Positions 49,514-61,833 of a DNA stretch of 64,000 bases are shown here, in pieces (the first letter of the stretch is position 1; every line of letters starts with the position of its first letter). The notes beneath the pieces are model-generated. The model was not told the DNA's origin, did no database searches, and saw only the letters and a list, made by a program, of their open reading frames with translations. Both the position numbers and the translations under genes were made by a program. The DNA is taken from the NCBI GenBank assembly GCA_013180625.2, contig SNVD02008040.1, forward strand, positions 186,001 through 250,000. Reading direction: 5' to 3'. This DNA comes from Boswellia sacra (Eukaryota; Streptophyta; Magnoliopsida; Sapindales; Burseraceae).

Positions 49514-51636
49514 TCAAAGTTTGGGTCGTCTGTGCTGGTTGGAGCCCACTATTGAGGTTGAATTGTAAGAATTCTCCATAAGCATGCTGTAAGCACTGTA
49601 TAGTCGCTTATGGTTTTAAAGCCTGATGATGATAAACCAAAGAACCAAAGTTGAAATGGAGCTCAGTGTGCAAAAACCATAGAAAATCGGAACTAAGAAC
49701 CGAAACCAAGGGGAACTGGATCTAGAATTCTTTCACCTAAGGTTGCGTGCCGATTAAACTGGCGTGCACCATTTATACTACACTTTTTTAAAAAGCCATT
49801 TTTCAAGGTAATAGGGGTTGGCAGCTGATTTGGGACTGCGTGCATTACATTTCTTCGATTCTCACATCCTCTAAACACTATTCCCTATCCATTTTGACAC
49901 TTGTGTAAGCTTTTGAGCCTTTTTTTCTTCGAATTTTATACTCTAGCTTCATTTTGACAACTTGGTGAGCTCGAGGGCAATGTCTACATTGTCGGATCTC
50001 TTTTCATGATTATATGCATATTCTAATATTATGTTTTCATGTTTTCTTTTACGTATTTGGGCTTTACCGTACATTCTACTTGACATATATGATTTCTATG
50101 CACTTTTCCATACTTTTTGAGTATGGGTCTTAGTAATATGGGTCTATATGCCTCATTTTGTTATTTTCTTGTCAAAATATGAGTTTATGAACACTTTTAT
50201 GCCATTTTTTTATTTATTACAAATTTTAGTATTTTATTGTGATTTTTGTAAGTTTTTAGCGATTTTCATGATTTGCAATTAGAAACGCATGTTAAGTTTA
50301 AGGCTACTTTGTTTCTTTGGCAATATATACGTGTATTCCTTTATTTTATGAACTTTATAAGCATGATATCATATGAATAGTGGGCTGTCCACTTTTGGTT
50401 GTTTAGTTAATGACTATTTAATTTAGTTTATGTGATGAAAATGATGCTCGTAGTTAGTGTAAGCATGTGTTTAGGTTTAAGATCATTTTTGTATTCACTA
50501 AAATGTTGAATATGCATGAAAAGTGGGCTGTTTTAACATGCTTTATTATGGTGCCATGTTTTTATTTTTATTGATGTGGTTTGAGGTGCTCGGTAGCTTA
50601 CAAATGCATGATAGAGAAGTAGAATGGAAAGTGCTTGCATGTTTAGTTAGCTTTCTTAAGATTTGTTCTTTATTTTGATGATAAATGCTCATATTAATGC
50701 TTAAGTATTATTATGATGTTGTTAATGATGTTTTGAGGAAAGTTGGTGGAAGTGCGAGAAAGTGACTAGCGAGTGGCCTTGCATTGTCAGTAAGGCGCTC
50801 GATGCTCATGTTGCTGGTTTGTGTCAAGCAAAATGATTGGAACCTGTGTTGAATGATAAATCGGCTCGCATTAATGGTGGGATGTTTACCATGGGGATTG
50901 AAGGTTCGGAAAGGTGAGTTGGTGATGTTGGATGCGGATAGACCCACATTGTTTGGTGGCAAATCTGATTGAGATGGATGTGGAATTGAGGTCCATTGCC
51001 AAAGTGTCAAGGCATTGGTATGGCCATAAAGATGATTGGAAATGGATTGATTCGCATTGATTGGCGAAGGATTAGTTCTCTAATGGTAGAGCCTCTTTGT
51101 AGTACGTGGCTCATTTGGATGATGTGGGAGTAAATTTGGAGTGTTTTAATTTCAATCTCTTTAACTTTATTTATACTTATACTTGCTTTAGAACTTACTT
51201 TACCACATTAGGGAAGTAGATACAATTATGACCTCGTCATTTCACATGTTGGATTGAATATATGTCTAATTTCCTATCCCTTATTCATGGTTGAATCACC
51301 TCACATGTAATGAAAGATAAAATACGTCCTGTGCATTTAAAATAACTTAGGATCTAACTTGAAGATAATTACCAATCGAAAACCATAGCCTCAGTGGACC
51401 CTAGAGTAGGTCAAAGTTCGGGCATATGGAAGATCCGTACCTAGCTTTTTGAACCCCACTCTGAAGGGCGAAGGTGGTTCAAGTTCAGAAGTAAGGGATC
51501 AAGCTACCGGCACTCAAACACTTTGTCTTACGACTAGATTACCCATATGGTGACTCTCAAAGTAACTCTCTCAGTGCGGTCCAACCTCTTTGGCTTAGGG
51601 CCCTCTAGCGAAAGGCAAAAGAAAACCCCGTCCTCA
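49514..51636 (+). repeat. 5' LTR of the TR-GAG-like element
   Basis: Collinear with 54065-56233 throughout (gcccactattgaggttga, tatgattt(c/t)atgcacttt, tggccttgcattgtc). It is many percent diverged and has indels, so this is an old element. Confidence 0.8.
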
Positions 51637-51637
51637 A

Positions 51638-51655
51638 TGGCAACTCCATTGGGGA
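51638..51655 (+). promoter_or_regulatory. Primer-binding site, tRNA-Arg type
   Basis: tggcaactccattgggga lies two bases after the LTR end. Its complement matches the acceptor end of tRNA-Arg(ACG) (...CCCCAGTGGAGTCGCCA) with two differences. Confidence 0.65.
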
Positions 51656-52752
51656 CTTCTTAAGAGGAGCTAATTCCAATTGGGAATGCTGAGGCTTTAG
51701 GTTTTCTTTTGTTGATTATTGTTTTTACATCACTACGCTTTCGCACATAAAGCATGAAATTCTGTTATGGCATCGGTGTGGGTAGTCCTCGTGTTCCATT
51801 CAAGCCTTAGATGACTTATATCGATGTCATCACCTTTGAGCACATACTGCTTAGGTGGTATAAAAGGAGACCGACCTAAGGGGGCATCTCTCGTTTAGGA
51901 GAGACCAAACCAAGGAACTTGATTGGCCCAAAGCCCATATAGTTAGCCTAGTAATTATCCTCTAGAATCATCAAAATCTCCGGTTTGACATGAATGCAAC
52001 TTTTGAAACCTGATGAACTTAACGATAATAACGTGTCCCTTTTGCGAACAACACATGCCATGTGTAAACACTGCGTGGCCATTCCTCAATGCACCGACTG
52101 ATTGACTATGATCCAATAACAACTTGATGTCAGTTGTTAGTAGGCTATTGTCATGATGAATCAGGTGTAGTCCCTTTTGATTATACAGTTGTGCCATGAG
52201 GCTTGTATGATGTCAACCTCCCCTTGAAAGTTGTCTTGGTTGACAAACAATATTTGGTCTTGTTCATGCAATGTTTGTGTAATAGGAAGTAGAGCACAAA
52301 TGTCTTGGGATCTTGATTGAAAGGAGTGAGTGACTGGGCAATTACTTATGGCAGTTTCATGAAGGATCTCTAAAAACTCTGTCTCCGAGAATGTATGGTA
52401 ACAAGGGTGCCATCTCAATCCTATCTAAGACTAGAGAGAGTGTCTAATTTGATCTTACATCCCCTGCTAACGTTATGAGATGAAGGCCAAAAATTCTAGG
52501 AAAGAAGGAGACTTACTTATGGGCGAAACCATGTTAGAAGGTTGTACTGATATATCTGCTTTTGTGTTATGCTGATGTGTGAGCATGCATATATTCATGA
52601 TGCTAACAAATTTGCTTGACAGCCATCATAGCCTAGGTAAGAAAACAAGGAAGACTACATAGGATTGAATTATAGAGGATCATGGGGATCGGTTTCAGAG
52701 GGTAAATGAGGATATGGAGAACGTGCAATAGAGTGTAGATAGTCTGATAGAT

Positions 52753-53700
52753 ATGATCATAGCTATGAACAAGACTTTAACTGCCTTCATGAAGAACACA
52801 GCTAATGGCAACACATCTAGGAATCCACATGCTAACAATAAGAATCCCAATGGGCCGAGATCTTGGCACAATAATAGCAATATGAATGGAGAGGATAGAA
52901 ATAATGAGGAGGAGAATGGTGGTAGTAATGACAACATCCAACACGAGACGACTCTGAAAGATTTGGAAGACACTCAACAGATGCCTCACGAGTCGTTCTC
53001 TGTATATTTAGCCAGGTGGAGGGCTAAGGCAGCAACTATGATAAACTATCTCACCGAGAAGGACCGGACTTGGATAATAGTTAATGGTGCACATGCTGCT
53101 ATTAAAGAAAGGTTATTTGGAATTCCAATAAGAAATTTTGAGGAACTCTATGACAGTGGGGTTCAGATAAAGAGCGTAGAAGCAAAGCAAAAGAAAGCTT
53201 TCCCAAAGAAGAACGTGGGGAACTTCAATCAGACTGGCGATTCAATGCTAAGAACGTTAGTGTAAGTGTGGTAGATAAGCTACCAAGGAGATTCAACAAT
53301 CGGGGTAGACCTTTATCCCAAGTATTTACCAGATTAAAGGCACAAGGAAAGTTGATTCCTCTGCCAGTCAAAGAACACCTAAGCCCAGTACCATAAATTG
53401 TGAAGAATAGGGGTACTGTGATTTTCATCAAGTTTACGAGCATCAGACTGATGGATGCACCAAGTTGAAGCATGAGGTGCAAGATTAGATTGATAGTGGT
53501 CGAATTCCCGACCTAGAGAAGGAGGTAGATGCAAAGCACAATTCACTCTCTAATTATAAGAATGTGCTTCATACCTATATGATTGGTTCGAGCTTGACTA
53601 AGCAACAAGTGTTCAATTCTTTCGAAGAAGTAAAAGACGATGGTGAAGAAGAAAGTGAACAAATGGAGGCCCAGGCCTAAGAAAAGGTAAAAGCCATAAT
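52753..53700 (+). pseudogene. gag-like remnant of the TR-GAG-like element
   Basis: An open segment at 52753-53265 encodes ESFSVYLARWRAKAATMINYL and ERLFGIPIRNFEELYDSGVQI, the shape of a Ty3/gypsy retrotransposon gag domain. After a frame change, YCDFHQVYEHQTDGCTKLKH near 53415-53470 resembles the C-terminal zinc-binding region of Tat/Ogre-type gag. Stops occur both before (tag near 52732) and after, so no full protein is made. The tail to about 54040 is Lys/Glu-rich with a duplicated gaagaaacacctgtgatgca. Confidence 0.7.
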
Positions 53701-54064
53701 TAATAAAGTTAACGAGATTTTTAAGAAAAGTAAGAAGATAGCAGAAGAATGAAGGATGTCCAAGAGTGAGGAAGAAACACCTGTGATGCAAATAGAGAGA
53801 GAAGAAACACCTATGATGCAAATAAAGAGAAATGAAGAATTGAAAGAGATTAAGACAAAGAAAGAAAGAGTAAGAGAGAAGTGAGGGCTATTGCTAGGCA
53901 ATGAAGAGCCAAGAATGAAGCTAGAAGGTATACAAGGCCTATCTATGGATTTTTCAGTGATGATGATAGTTGTAAGAGTGAGGAAGAGGTTCAGAGCCAG
54001 TATAAGCCTTTTGAAGGAGAAGACATTCAAAAAGAGCACCTATTACTCAACAAAAAAAAGGTAG

Positions 54065-56233
54065 TCGAAGTTTGGGTCGTCTATGCTGGTTTGAGCCCAC
54101 TATTGAGGTTGAGTTATCAGAATTCTCCAAAAGCATGCTGTAAGCACTAGATAATCGCTTATAGTTTTAAAGCATGATGACAATAAACCAAAGAACCAAA
54201 GTTGAAATGGAGCTCCGTGTGCAAAAACATCAAAAACTGAAACTAAGAACCAAAACTGAGGGGAGCTGGAACTAGAATTCCTTCACCAAGGGCTGTGTGC
54301 CAATTGAACTAGCATGAACCATTTTGAACTGAAGTAAGCCAGTTTAAACTAGCGTGTGCTAGTTCAAACTGGAGTGTGCCATTTTTTACTAGTGTGCGCC
54401 AGTTCAACTGGCGTGCATCACCTGTACTGCACTTTATAAAAAACCCATTTTTTTAGGTAATAGGGGTTGACAACCAACTTAGGGTGCGTGCATTACTTTT
54501 TTTCGATTCTCACAAGCTCTAAACACTATTTCCTACCCATTTTGACACTTATGTAAGCTTTTGAGGCTCTTTTCTTTGAGTTTTGTACACTCTAGCTTCA
54601 TTTTGACAACTTGGTGAGCCCGAGGGCAATGGCTACATTGCCACATCTCTTTTCATGATTATATGCATATTTTCATTATGTTTTCATGTTTTGTTTTACG
54701 TATTTGTGTTTTACTGTACGTTCTATTTGACATATATGATTTCCATGCACTTTTGTATACTTTTTGAGTATGGGTCTTAGTAATGCAGGTCTATATGCCT
54801 CATTTTGTTACTTTCTAGTCAAAATATGAGTTTATGAACATTTTTGTGCCATTTTTATATTTACTATGAATTTTAGTACTTTATTATTATTTTTGTAAAT
54901 TTTAAACAATTTTCATGGTTTATAGCTAGAAACGGATTTTAAGGTTAAGGCTAATTTATTTTTTTCGTTAATATATTTGTGTTTCCTTTCATTTTATGAA
55001 CTTTATATGCATGACATCATATGAATAGTTGGCTCTCCTATTTTAGTTTTTTAGTTAATGTGTATTTAATTTAGTTTATGTGATGAAAATGATGCTCGAA
55101 GTTATTGTAAGCATATGTATAGGTTTAACTAGATCATTTCTGTTTTTACTAAAATGTTGAATATGCATAAAAATTAGGCTGTTTTAATATGTTTTATTAT
55201 GGAGCCATGTTTTTATTTTTGTTGATGTGGTTTGAGGTACTAGCTAGCTTAGAAATGCATGATAAAGAAGCAGGATGGAAAGTGCTTGCATGTTTAGTTA
55301 GTTTTCTTATGATTTGTTCTTTGCTTCGATGATAAATGCTCATATTAAAGCTTTAGTGTTATTATGATGTTGTTAATGATGTTTTGACGAGACTTGGTGG
55401 AAGTGCAAGAAAGTGAGTAGTGAGTGGCCTTGCATTGTCGATGAGGTGCTTGATGCTTATGTCACTGGTTTGTGTCAAGCAAAATGATTGGAAGTGTTGA
55501 ATAGTAAATGGGCTTGCATTGATGGCGGGATGTTTACCTTGAAGATTGGAGGTTCAGAAGGGTGAGTTGGTGATGTCGAATACATATAGACCCACATTGT
55601 TTGGTGGGATATTCGATTGAGATGGATGTGGAATTGAGGTCCGTTGCCGAAGTGTTGAGGCATTGGCATGGCCATAAGGATGGTTGGAAACGGATGGATT
55701 CTCATTGATTAGCGAAAGATCAGTTCTCTAATTGTAGATCCTCTTTGTAGTATGTGGCTCATTTGGGTGATGTTGGAGTAACATTTGTAGTGTTTTAATG
55801 TTTTAATTTCAATCTCTTCAACTTTATTTATACTTGCTTTTGAACTTACTTTATCGCATTAGGGAAGCAGATACAATTATGACCTCGTCATTTCACATGT
55901 TGGATTGAATATATGTTTAATTTCTTGTCTCTTATTCGTGATTGAATCACCTCACATATAATAAAAGATAAAATCTGCCGTGTGCATTTAAAATAAGTTA
56001 GATCTAAATAGATAATAATTACCGATCCAAAACCATAGCTTCCGGAACCCCTTTCTGAAGGGCGAAGGTGGTTGAGGTCCAAAAGCAAGGCATCGAGCTG
56101 CCATCACTCAAACACTTTGTCCCATGGATAGATTACCCGGGTGGCGACTCCCAGAGCAACTATCCCGGCGTGGCCCAGCCTCGGTGGCTCTGGCCCCCAC
56201 CAGTAGAAAGAAAGGGAAAACCCCTTGCCCGCA
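54065..56233 (+). repeat. 3' LTR of the TR-GAG-like element
   Basis: Partner of 49514-51636. It has an extra cluster of short degenerate repeats at about 54295-54420 (units like gccagttcaactggcgtg) where the 5' LTR has one or two units. Confidence 0.8.
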
Positions 56234-56981
56234 CATGCTCTGAGCTCTTTGAGCTTTCTCTTGTCACTACAAGCTTGTGAGTTGAATGGTACACTTTCCT
56301 ATAGTGTCTCAGTTGTAGGGTGTATTTAAGAGGGTATTCTTCCCCAGGGGCATCATCTTGGATGGAGGGCCAAATTTGTGGAGGTATTATGGAGATAATT
56401 TTAGAGATTCTTCTCTGAAATTCTTGAAACTCACAAGGGTAAGGCTCCCAATGTTGAGACAGGCTATAGGGGAACAGAGAGTATTCTTGCATATGTGGGA
56501 AGAAATACAAAATTGTGTTTGTGGTGATATTGGTCCTTTTAAAGATATAGATAACATGGTGGGAAGTTCTTTGTCCTCACAGATTTAAGCATCTTTCCTT
56601 AAGTATTAGAACTGGGTTTTTCATCACGGAACATGATGAAACCATTCTAAGAATATTTGGAAGCACTCCAGGGATGCCATGAGGAAAGCATGGTTATACG
56701 GGCATTTTATGTAAGCCATTCCATTAAACATATAATCAATATTGAATTCAATACCAACGAAGAATTGATGAAGAAGAAGCCAAAGAAACCATAACACTTT
56801 TTGACGAAGATCCTTCTTTATGTTTCTGACTTGATAAATTTTCATTTATGGGAATTCCTAGATGGATTTTGATGTTCCCAAGAGAAATGATCCATTGTGG
56901 GTAAGAATATTTGCTTGTTACTCTATCATTTGTTGGTGATAAGATAGCTCGAGTGTTTTGGTTGCTATTGATGATGGGACC
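56234..56981. other. Unidentified sequence between elements
   Basis: A plus-strand frame at 56358-56588 (RYYGDNFRDSSLKFLKLTR) and a minus-strand one at 56624-56993 match no family I recognise. Probably transposon debris. Confidence 0.3.
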
Positions 56982-58950
56982 TGTAACATCCAAACAAGTA
57001 AGTTATTAACAATATTAATTTATTTTGGAATACATGTATTACTGTTGTGGCACCTAAGTTATTTTGATAAAGGAATAATAGTATGGTATGAGGACGAGTA
57101 AGGAAATTATAAGATTATGTTTGGGCAGATTTGTAAATTTGTTCTTAGGGTATAATTGTAAATTTGTTCATAACCAAGGTTAATATTTACTAACTCTAGT
57201 TAGCCTTAACCAAGAGTATATATGTGTATTATTGAAAGGGGTTAAGGTATTTGGAAACCCTAGCCACCTCTCTAAGCATCTAAACCATAAGGCAAAAAGG
57301 AAGGAAAAGGAAGAGAATTTGGAAGAAAAGAGGAAAGATTCATCCTTTCCTCGAGGTTCTAATAATTATTTGTGAATTTTTATCACAAAGTTAAGTAGGG
57401 AAGAACTAATTAGGGTCTAACTTAAGTCATATCTATGTTGAGAATGGTTTAAACTCATGATTTGTTGCAAGTATTAAAAGATTAAAGGGTTGGATGATGA
57501 TATGGAGGCCATAGGAGATGCTTGAACCAAGAATTAATCTGTAGAAATTTTACAGAACAGTCTTTATTCTGAAAATTGAATGAATTTATAGTGTTTAGTT
57601 TTGGATTTTAAATTTTTATATGTGCAACTAGACATCCTTAAGATCATTTAGAACTTTGTTTCACTTGAAAATTCAAAGTATTCAATTTTTGGTGAATTTT
57701 TGAATTCTGCTATCCAGATTTGAAATTTCTAAAAACTACTTGACATTATATGTTTGAGCTAAAAATTGATTCATTTGGTAACATGTTTTGAGGAACAAAT
57801 TTATGAACCATGTTTTATACTTTAAAAATCTTTCACATAAAAGTACTATTGCTTAAATTGAAGCTCTGTACAATTTATGATGAGTTTTCAAAGTTTGAGC
57901 AGTGAATCTGAAATCCCCTGTTTTTATAACAGAGCATGAAAAATGAACTATTTACTTCATGAAAAATTCTAATTTTTGGCATGTTAAATATTGTATATGT
58001 TTCCTTTCAAACTAGAAAATTTCATGGTTTTTGGAGCTTTGTAGGATTTATTAAAATTTTCAAAAATTTCCTGTTCAGAATGCTAGTCTGCTGGACAGAA
58101 TTTAAAAGTTGACAAAACTAAGTTGTTTCAAGGGCTTTATGACCTCAATTTGATCTAATATTTTTAATGAGGTATCCTATATATGTTTAAATGAATTCTG
58201 AAAATTTTTGTAAGATTTGGAGGAAGAATCAATTTTCTAAAAATCATCCAATTAAGTGTGTATAGTGTTGGGATAGTAATTTAGTCAACCATAGTTATTG
58301 TGTTTGATGATTCTTAATAAAATTTTTTGATGATTTAGGGTTGAGATAAGGAAATTCAGTGAAGCCTTGTCAAGCAAGTGAGCTAGATTTCTCAACTGAG
58401 GTCACAATGGACATATTATTGTTTTATGAACAATGTTTTCTACCATATGTTTTATGTTTATATGAGAACTATGCTCTGATGGAAATGCTATGTTTATGAT
58501 ATGAATGAGAGTTTTGAATTTGATCTTTTGCATATGGATTTTGACATATGTGATAGCATGAATGTTTTGTAATTAATGAAATATTATATGTTTTGGAAGT
58601 GAAATTCATGCCTAAAAACCTTTGGACGTCGAACTCTCATTGCTTGGTAGGCACCTATGTGTTATGTTGAGCCGTGTATATGATATATCACCGACAATGT
58701 TACAATGGGTGATGTCATCGATGGTGATTCTGTAACAGGTGATGGATGGCTCAAATATTATGTTACTTACAGTGATTTGCAACGAGTGACTATGGCCAAT
58801 GGTTTTTCGTCGACGGCGATATGAACGGGTGATATATCATCGATGGTGTTACGACAGGTGATGTCACCAACGACAATACAAAACGGATGACATTCCTAAG
58901 TGTGTTAAATGAAAAGTCTTGCCTGTAATGATAGTGTAGTTTCCTAAAGA
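56982..58950. mobile_element. Long-LTR fragment, diverged relative of the solo LTR at 851-4704
   Basis: Starts TGTAACATCC and follows the same plan as 851-3850: a leader ccaccatt/aaccctagcc-like region, the gaa(a/t)tcccct..ttataacagagca segment, ggtgat-type repeats around 58680-58880, and tgaaaagtcttgcct near 58912 versus tgaaaagtcctacct at 3786. It stops at 58950, where the hAT end begins. The remaining LTR (equivalent to about 3840-4704) is not seen before the window edge. Confidence 0.6.
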
Positions 58951-59107
58951 TTAGGGGTGCACACGGGCCGGGCTGGGTCGGGTCGGGTCGAGTCTTGCCC
59001 AACCCGACTCAACCCGATGCATCATTGGGTTTTGAAAAATGAATCCGTGATCGGGTTTCTAAAGCATGTAATCCGACATATAACCCGAATGGTCGGTTTG
59101 GTCGGGT

Positions 59108-59382
59108 CCACTTGACACTCGATACATACATGTCGAGTTGTGTTGGATTCACAACCGACACTCGATATCAGACTATTTTCGAAGATATCGAGTGTCAGAT
59201 GCATCATCCGACACTCAACACTATCTACTCGACATGTATCCTACACGACTCAACATGTCGAGTAGATAGTGTCGAGTGTCGGATGATGAATCTGATACTC
59301 GATGTCTTGGAAAATAGTCTGATATTGAGTGTCGGTTGTGAATCTGACACAACTCGACATGTAAGTGTTGAGTGTCGAGTGG
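59108..59382. repeat. Imperfect inverted repeat, ~130-bp arms, 15-bp loop
   Basis: Arm 59108-59237 pairs with 59253-59382: ccacttgacactcgatacat... against its complement ...ccactcgacactcaacactt, with only scattered mismatches. Both arms contain smaller gtcgagtgtc/gacactcgac palindromes. Transcribed, it would form a ~275-nt hairpin. The ORFs seen here are by-products of the repeat. Confidence 0.92.
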
Positions 59383-59870
59383 CTAGTGTCGAGTGTCGGA
59401 TGATTCATCCGACACTCAATTTCTTCGAAAATAGACATCACAAGGGCACCAAACTAAATCCAGAGGGACCTACTTGGATTGAAAAAGAATCAAGTCATCT
59501 CTTCCATATTTCTAACAAAATCAAACAAAAAAAATGAGAGGAAAACTGAAAACATAATCAATTCAATATTCAACAAGGCCACCAAGTTGTAAAAAATCAA
59601 ACTAAAAATTAAAGTTACCAACCGAATAAAAACTTAACAAGTCTTAATAATGCAAAACTCAAATTCAGTAATGAAAATGTATTTAAATTGAATTAGTTAT
59701 TACCGATGAAATTGACACTCATCAATCAAGCTCCTGACGATCAACTGCTGTTATGGTTGATTTTAAAACTTCTATATCAATAACAAACAAACACAAATGA
59801 AAATAATATAGTTAGTCAATGTTTTACAATGTAAATTGGAAATGATATTTTAAGTTAATAACCAAAATTT

Positions 59871-60735
59871 CTAATTACCTGTCTCAATTGAAGTACAAAA
59901 ACCCACAGAATCTCCAATAGCATCTTCTTCAGTCTTTGAAGTCGGGAATATTTCATCAATCAATGTAGAAGTTATCCAATTCTGTGAGCATATTAAGGAT
60001 TCAACCATTTTAGGAGTTAATGAACTCCTAAATTGGTCAAGAATCCGCCCTCCAGTACTGAATGCTGACTCTGAAGCAAAAGTGGAGACCGGTATAGCAA
60101 AAACATCCTTTGCTATACGTGATAACACAGGAAAGTTGCCTTCATTTAGTTTCCATCAAGCCAAGATATCAAAATCCTCAGTCCGCCCCACCAAATTGGC
60201 ATTGTTTAAATAAGTATCCACCTCATTTGATGTTTCTGACTTGGCCAAATTATCCATAAACTTTACAGTTGGATCTACCCATGGCTTTACCACCTGAACT
60301 TCATCACTCAATGATGAGGTAGGGATATGACTGACAGAGGGTTTTGACACTGTAGTCCTTACCACTTTTGAAGAGCTATCTACTAAAGGCTTATAAGTTT
60401 CATATAGCTTAAATAACAATGTTTTAAGCCCCATTATCATTTGCTTTGTCTTAGTATCACCCCAAAAACTTCTCCAAGTAAAATCAAAGTATTTAATTTT
60501 GAATCTTGGATCAAGCACAACTGCAATGAGCAACATCTCATTAAATTTATCAAAAGACCCAAAGTACTTGTCAAATTTCTTCTTCATATTTTTTGCCATA
60601 TCATACAAAACACTACTACTTTGTTGTTGCAACTCAATCAATTGACTATGAATCCTCTATGTCCCATTAAATGCAATATGTGATGTCACAGTCAAAGAAG
60701 CACTAAACTTTAGAGTTACTTCATAAAAATTTTGT
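59871..60735 (-). pseudogene. hAT transposase, C-terminal part
   Basis: Minus-strand frame: FYEVTLKFSASL (about 60735), MKKKFDKYFGSFDKFNEML, ALVLDPRFK-like AVVLDPRFKIKYFDF, then the hAT C-terminal dimerisation domain FAIPVSTFASESAFSTGGRILDQFRSSLTP. Breaks: a stop near 60656 (TAG) and a TGA near 60153 where the family has Trp-Trp-Lys. The N-terminal zinc finger and the first catalytic Asp region are absent, so it is inactive. Confidence 0.85.
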
Positions 60736-61282
60736 TAAAAACTAACAAACAATCTACCTTGATCCTAATCCTCTTCTATACACTATAAGAATTTATTAAA
60801 TATTTGTCACTTTGTAAATTTTTTATTTGACAATTTTTTAGAATAGTGAGAAATATAACCTGATGTAGAAAGTCAACTCTACTTTTTGATATTATTTGTC
60901 ACTTACAAGAATTTCATTTATCATTTTTAAATAAGTGACACGTATATATGTTACAAAAAAAACCTTTATATTAATTTTCCCTCTTTCCCTTTTTTATTTC
61001 CCTCCCATTTGTTCACGTTGTTTACTCCTTCTTTTGCCGTAGCCTCCATCATCTACTCCCTTACCCATTCATCATCTACTCACATCGATTTCTTCTCAAA
61101 TCCCTCCTATGATTCCATGTTTCTTCTCAAATCAGTTTCATTGTAGCTCAAATCGCCGACTCTAGCAGCCCTGCCTTGCGCCGACAGTAGCAGCCCCGCA
61201 ACTCGTCGACTCCAACCTCACCGACTCCAGCTGTCCCACGAGTTACCGACTCCAATAGCCCCGCAACTCGCTGACTGCAGCT

Positions 61283-61381
61283 ATGGTGGCTGAGAAGCTT
61301 CGGGATTTAAGCCAGCCGATTGATGTTGCCTTGCTCGACGCTACCGTTGTTGCCTTCTATGGCACTGGATCTAAGGAAGAA
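61283..61381 (+). pseudogene. Exportin-1 (XPO1/CRM1) exon 1 fragment
   Basis: Frame of 33 codons, MVAEKLRDLSQPIDVALLD...TGSKEE, ending at donor gaagaa/gtgagc. It matches the first exon of plant exportin-1, the nuclear export receptor for leucine-rich signals, with several replacements. No second XPO1 exon (HEAT repeats) follows. The leader at 61140-61282 is made of degenerate cgactccaa/gccccgcaactcg repeats. Confidence 0.8.
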
Positions 61382-61833
61382 GTGAGCTTTTTCTCATCAT
61401 TTTTTTCACTTGCTCTTTTCTGTTTGGTTCTCGAGAAAGTGACGGGAAAGTGGACGGATGTTCCAATTGTTTGAGCTTAGTTCACTTAAGGATTACTTGT
61501 GAGGGGATTTTGTGTTGCTTTTTGTGTTTTATTGTTCTTAGTGTCTGGGTTCCTTTTGCTTCTTGTGGAATTGCAGGGAATTGCGGATTATTTAGGTGTT
61601 TGATGTTTTGGTTGCTTTGTATGTATAGATTTCTGTTTGGTCTGCAGAAAGTGAGTGAAATGATGACGAATTGAACATATGAGGATTGGGTTTTAGTGAG
61701 CACACTCATTTATGGGGGATTTATTATGATTACTTTCTTTTTCTTCTTCTTTGCTTTTTGTATGGTTATGTTGAAAATGAGGGCAAACGGGGAAAATTAT
61801 GAAGCTTTTAGATTACAAACATGTTACTCTTTC

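Larger units (their letters stand above)
49514..56233 (+). mobile_element. Non-autonomous Ty3/gypsy-like LTR element with gag remnant only (TR-GAG-like)
   Basis: Two long direct repeats of about 2.1-2.2 kb, 49514-51636 and 54065-56233, start tc(a/g)aagtttgggtcgtct and end aaaacccc...CA. Just after the first is TGGCAACTCCATTGGGGA (51638-51655). This is a two-mismatch match to the complement of plant tRNA-Arg(ACG) 3' end, a primer used by some Tat/Ogre-type elements. A purine tract (aaaaaaaagg) precedes the second repeat. The 2.4-kb interior has gag-like sequence only and no protease, reverse transcriptase or integrase. Outer boundaries are approximate and I did not find a clean target duplication. 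Confidence 0.75.
58951..60780 (-). mobile_element. Truncated hAT transposon
   Basis: The left end reads taggggtgcacacgggcc, a typical plant hAT terminus, followed by GC-rich subterminal gggtcgggtcgg repeats. It then has a large inverted repeat (59108-59382) and the 3' half of a hAT transposase on the minus strand. The N-terminal BED/DNA-binding part and the right terminus are missing. The CACTA-like end at 60781 follows directly. Confidence 0.7.

Noticed and set aside
59112..59537. 141-codon ORF with repeated Val-Glu-Cys-Arg-Met type units
   Set aside because: It is a translation of the inverted-repeat arms (gtcgagtgtc units), and the same pattern appears on the opposite strand.
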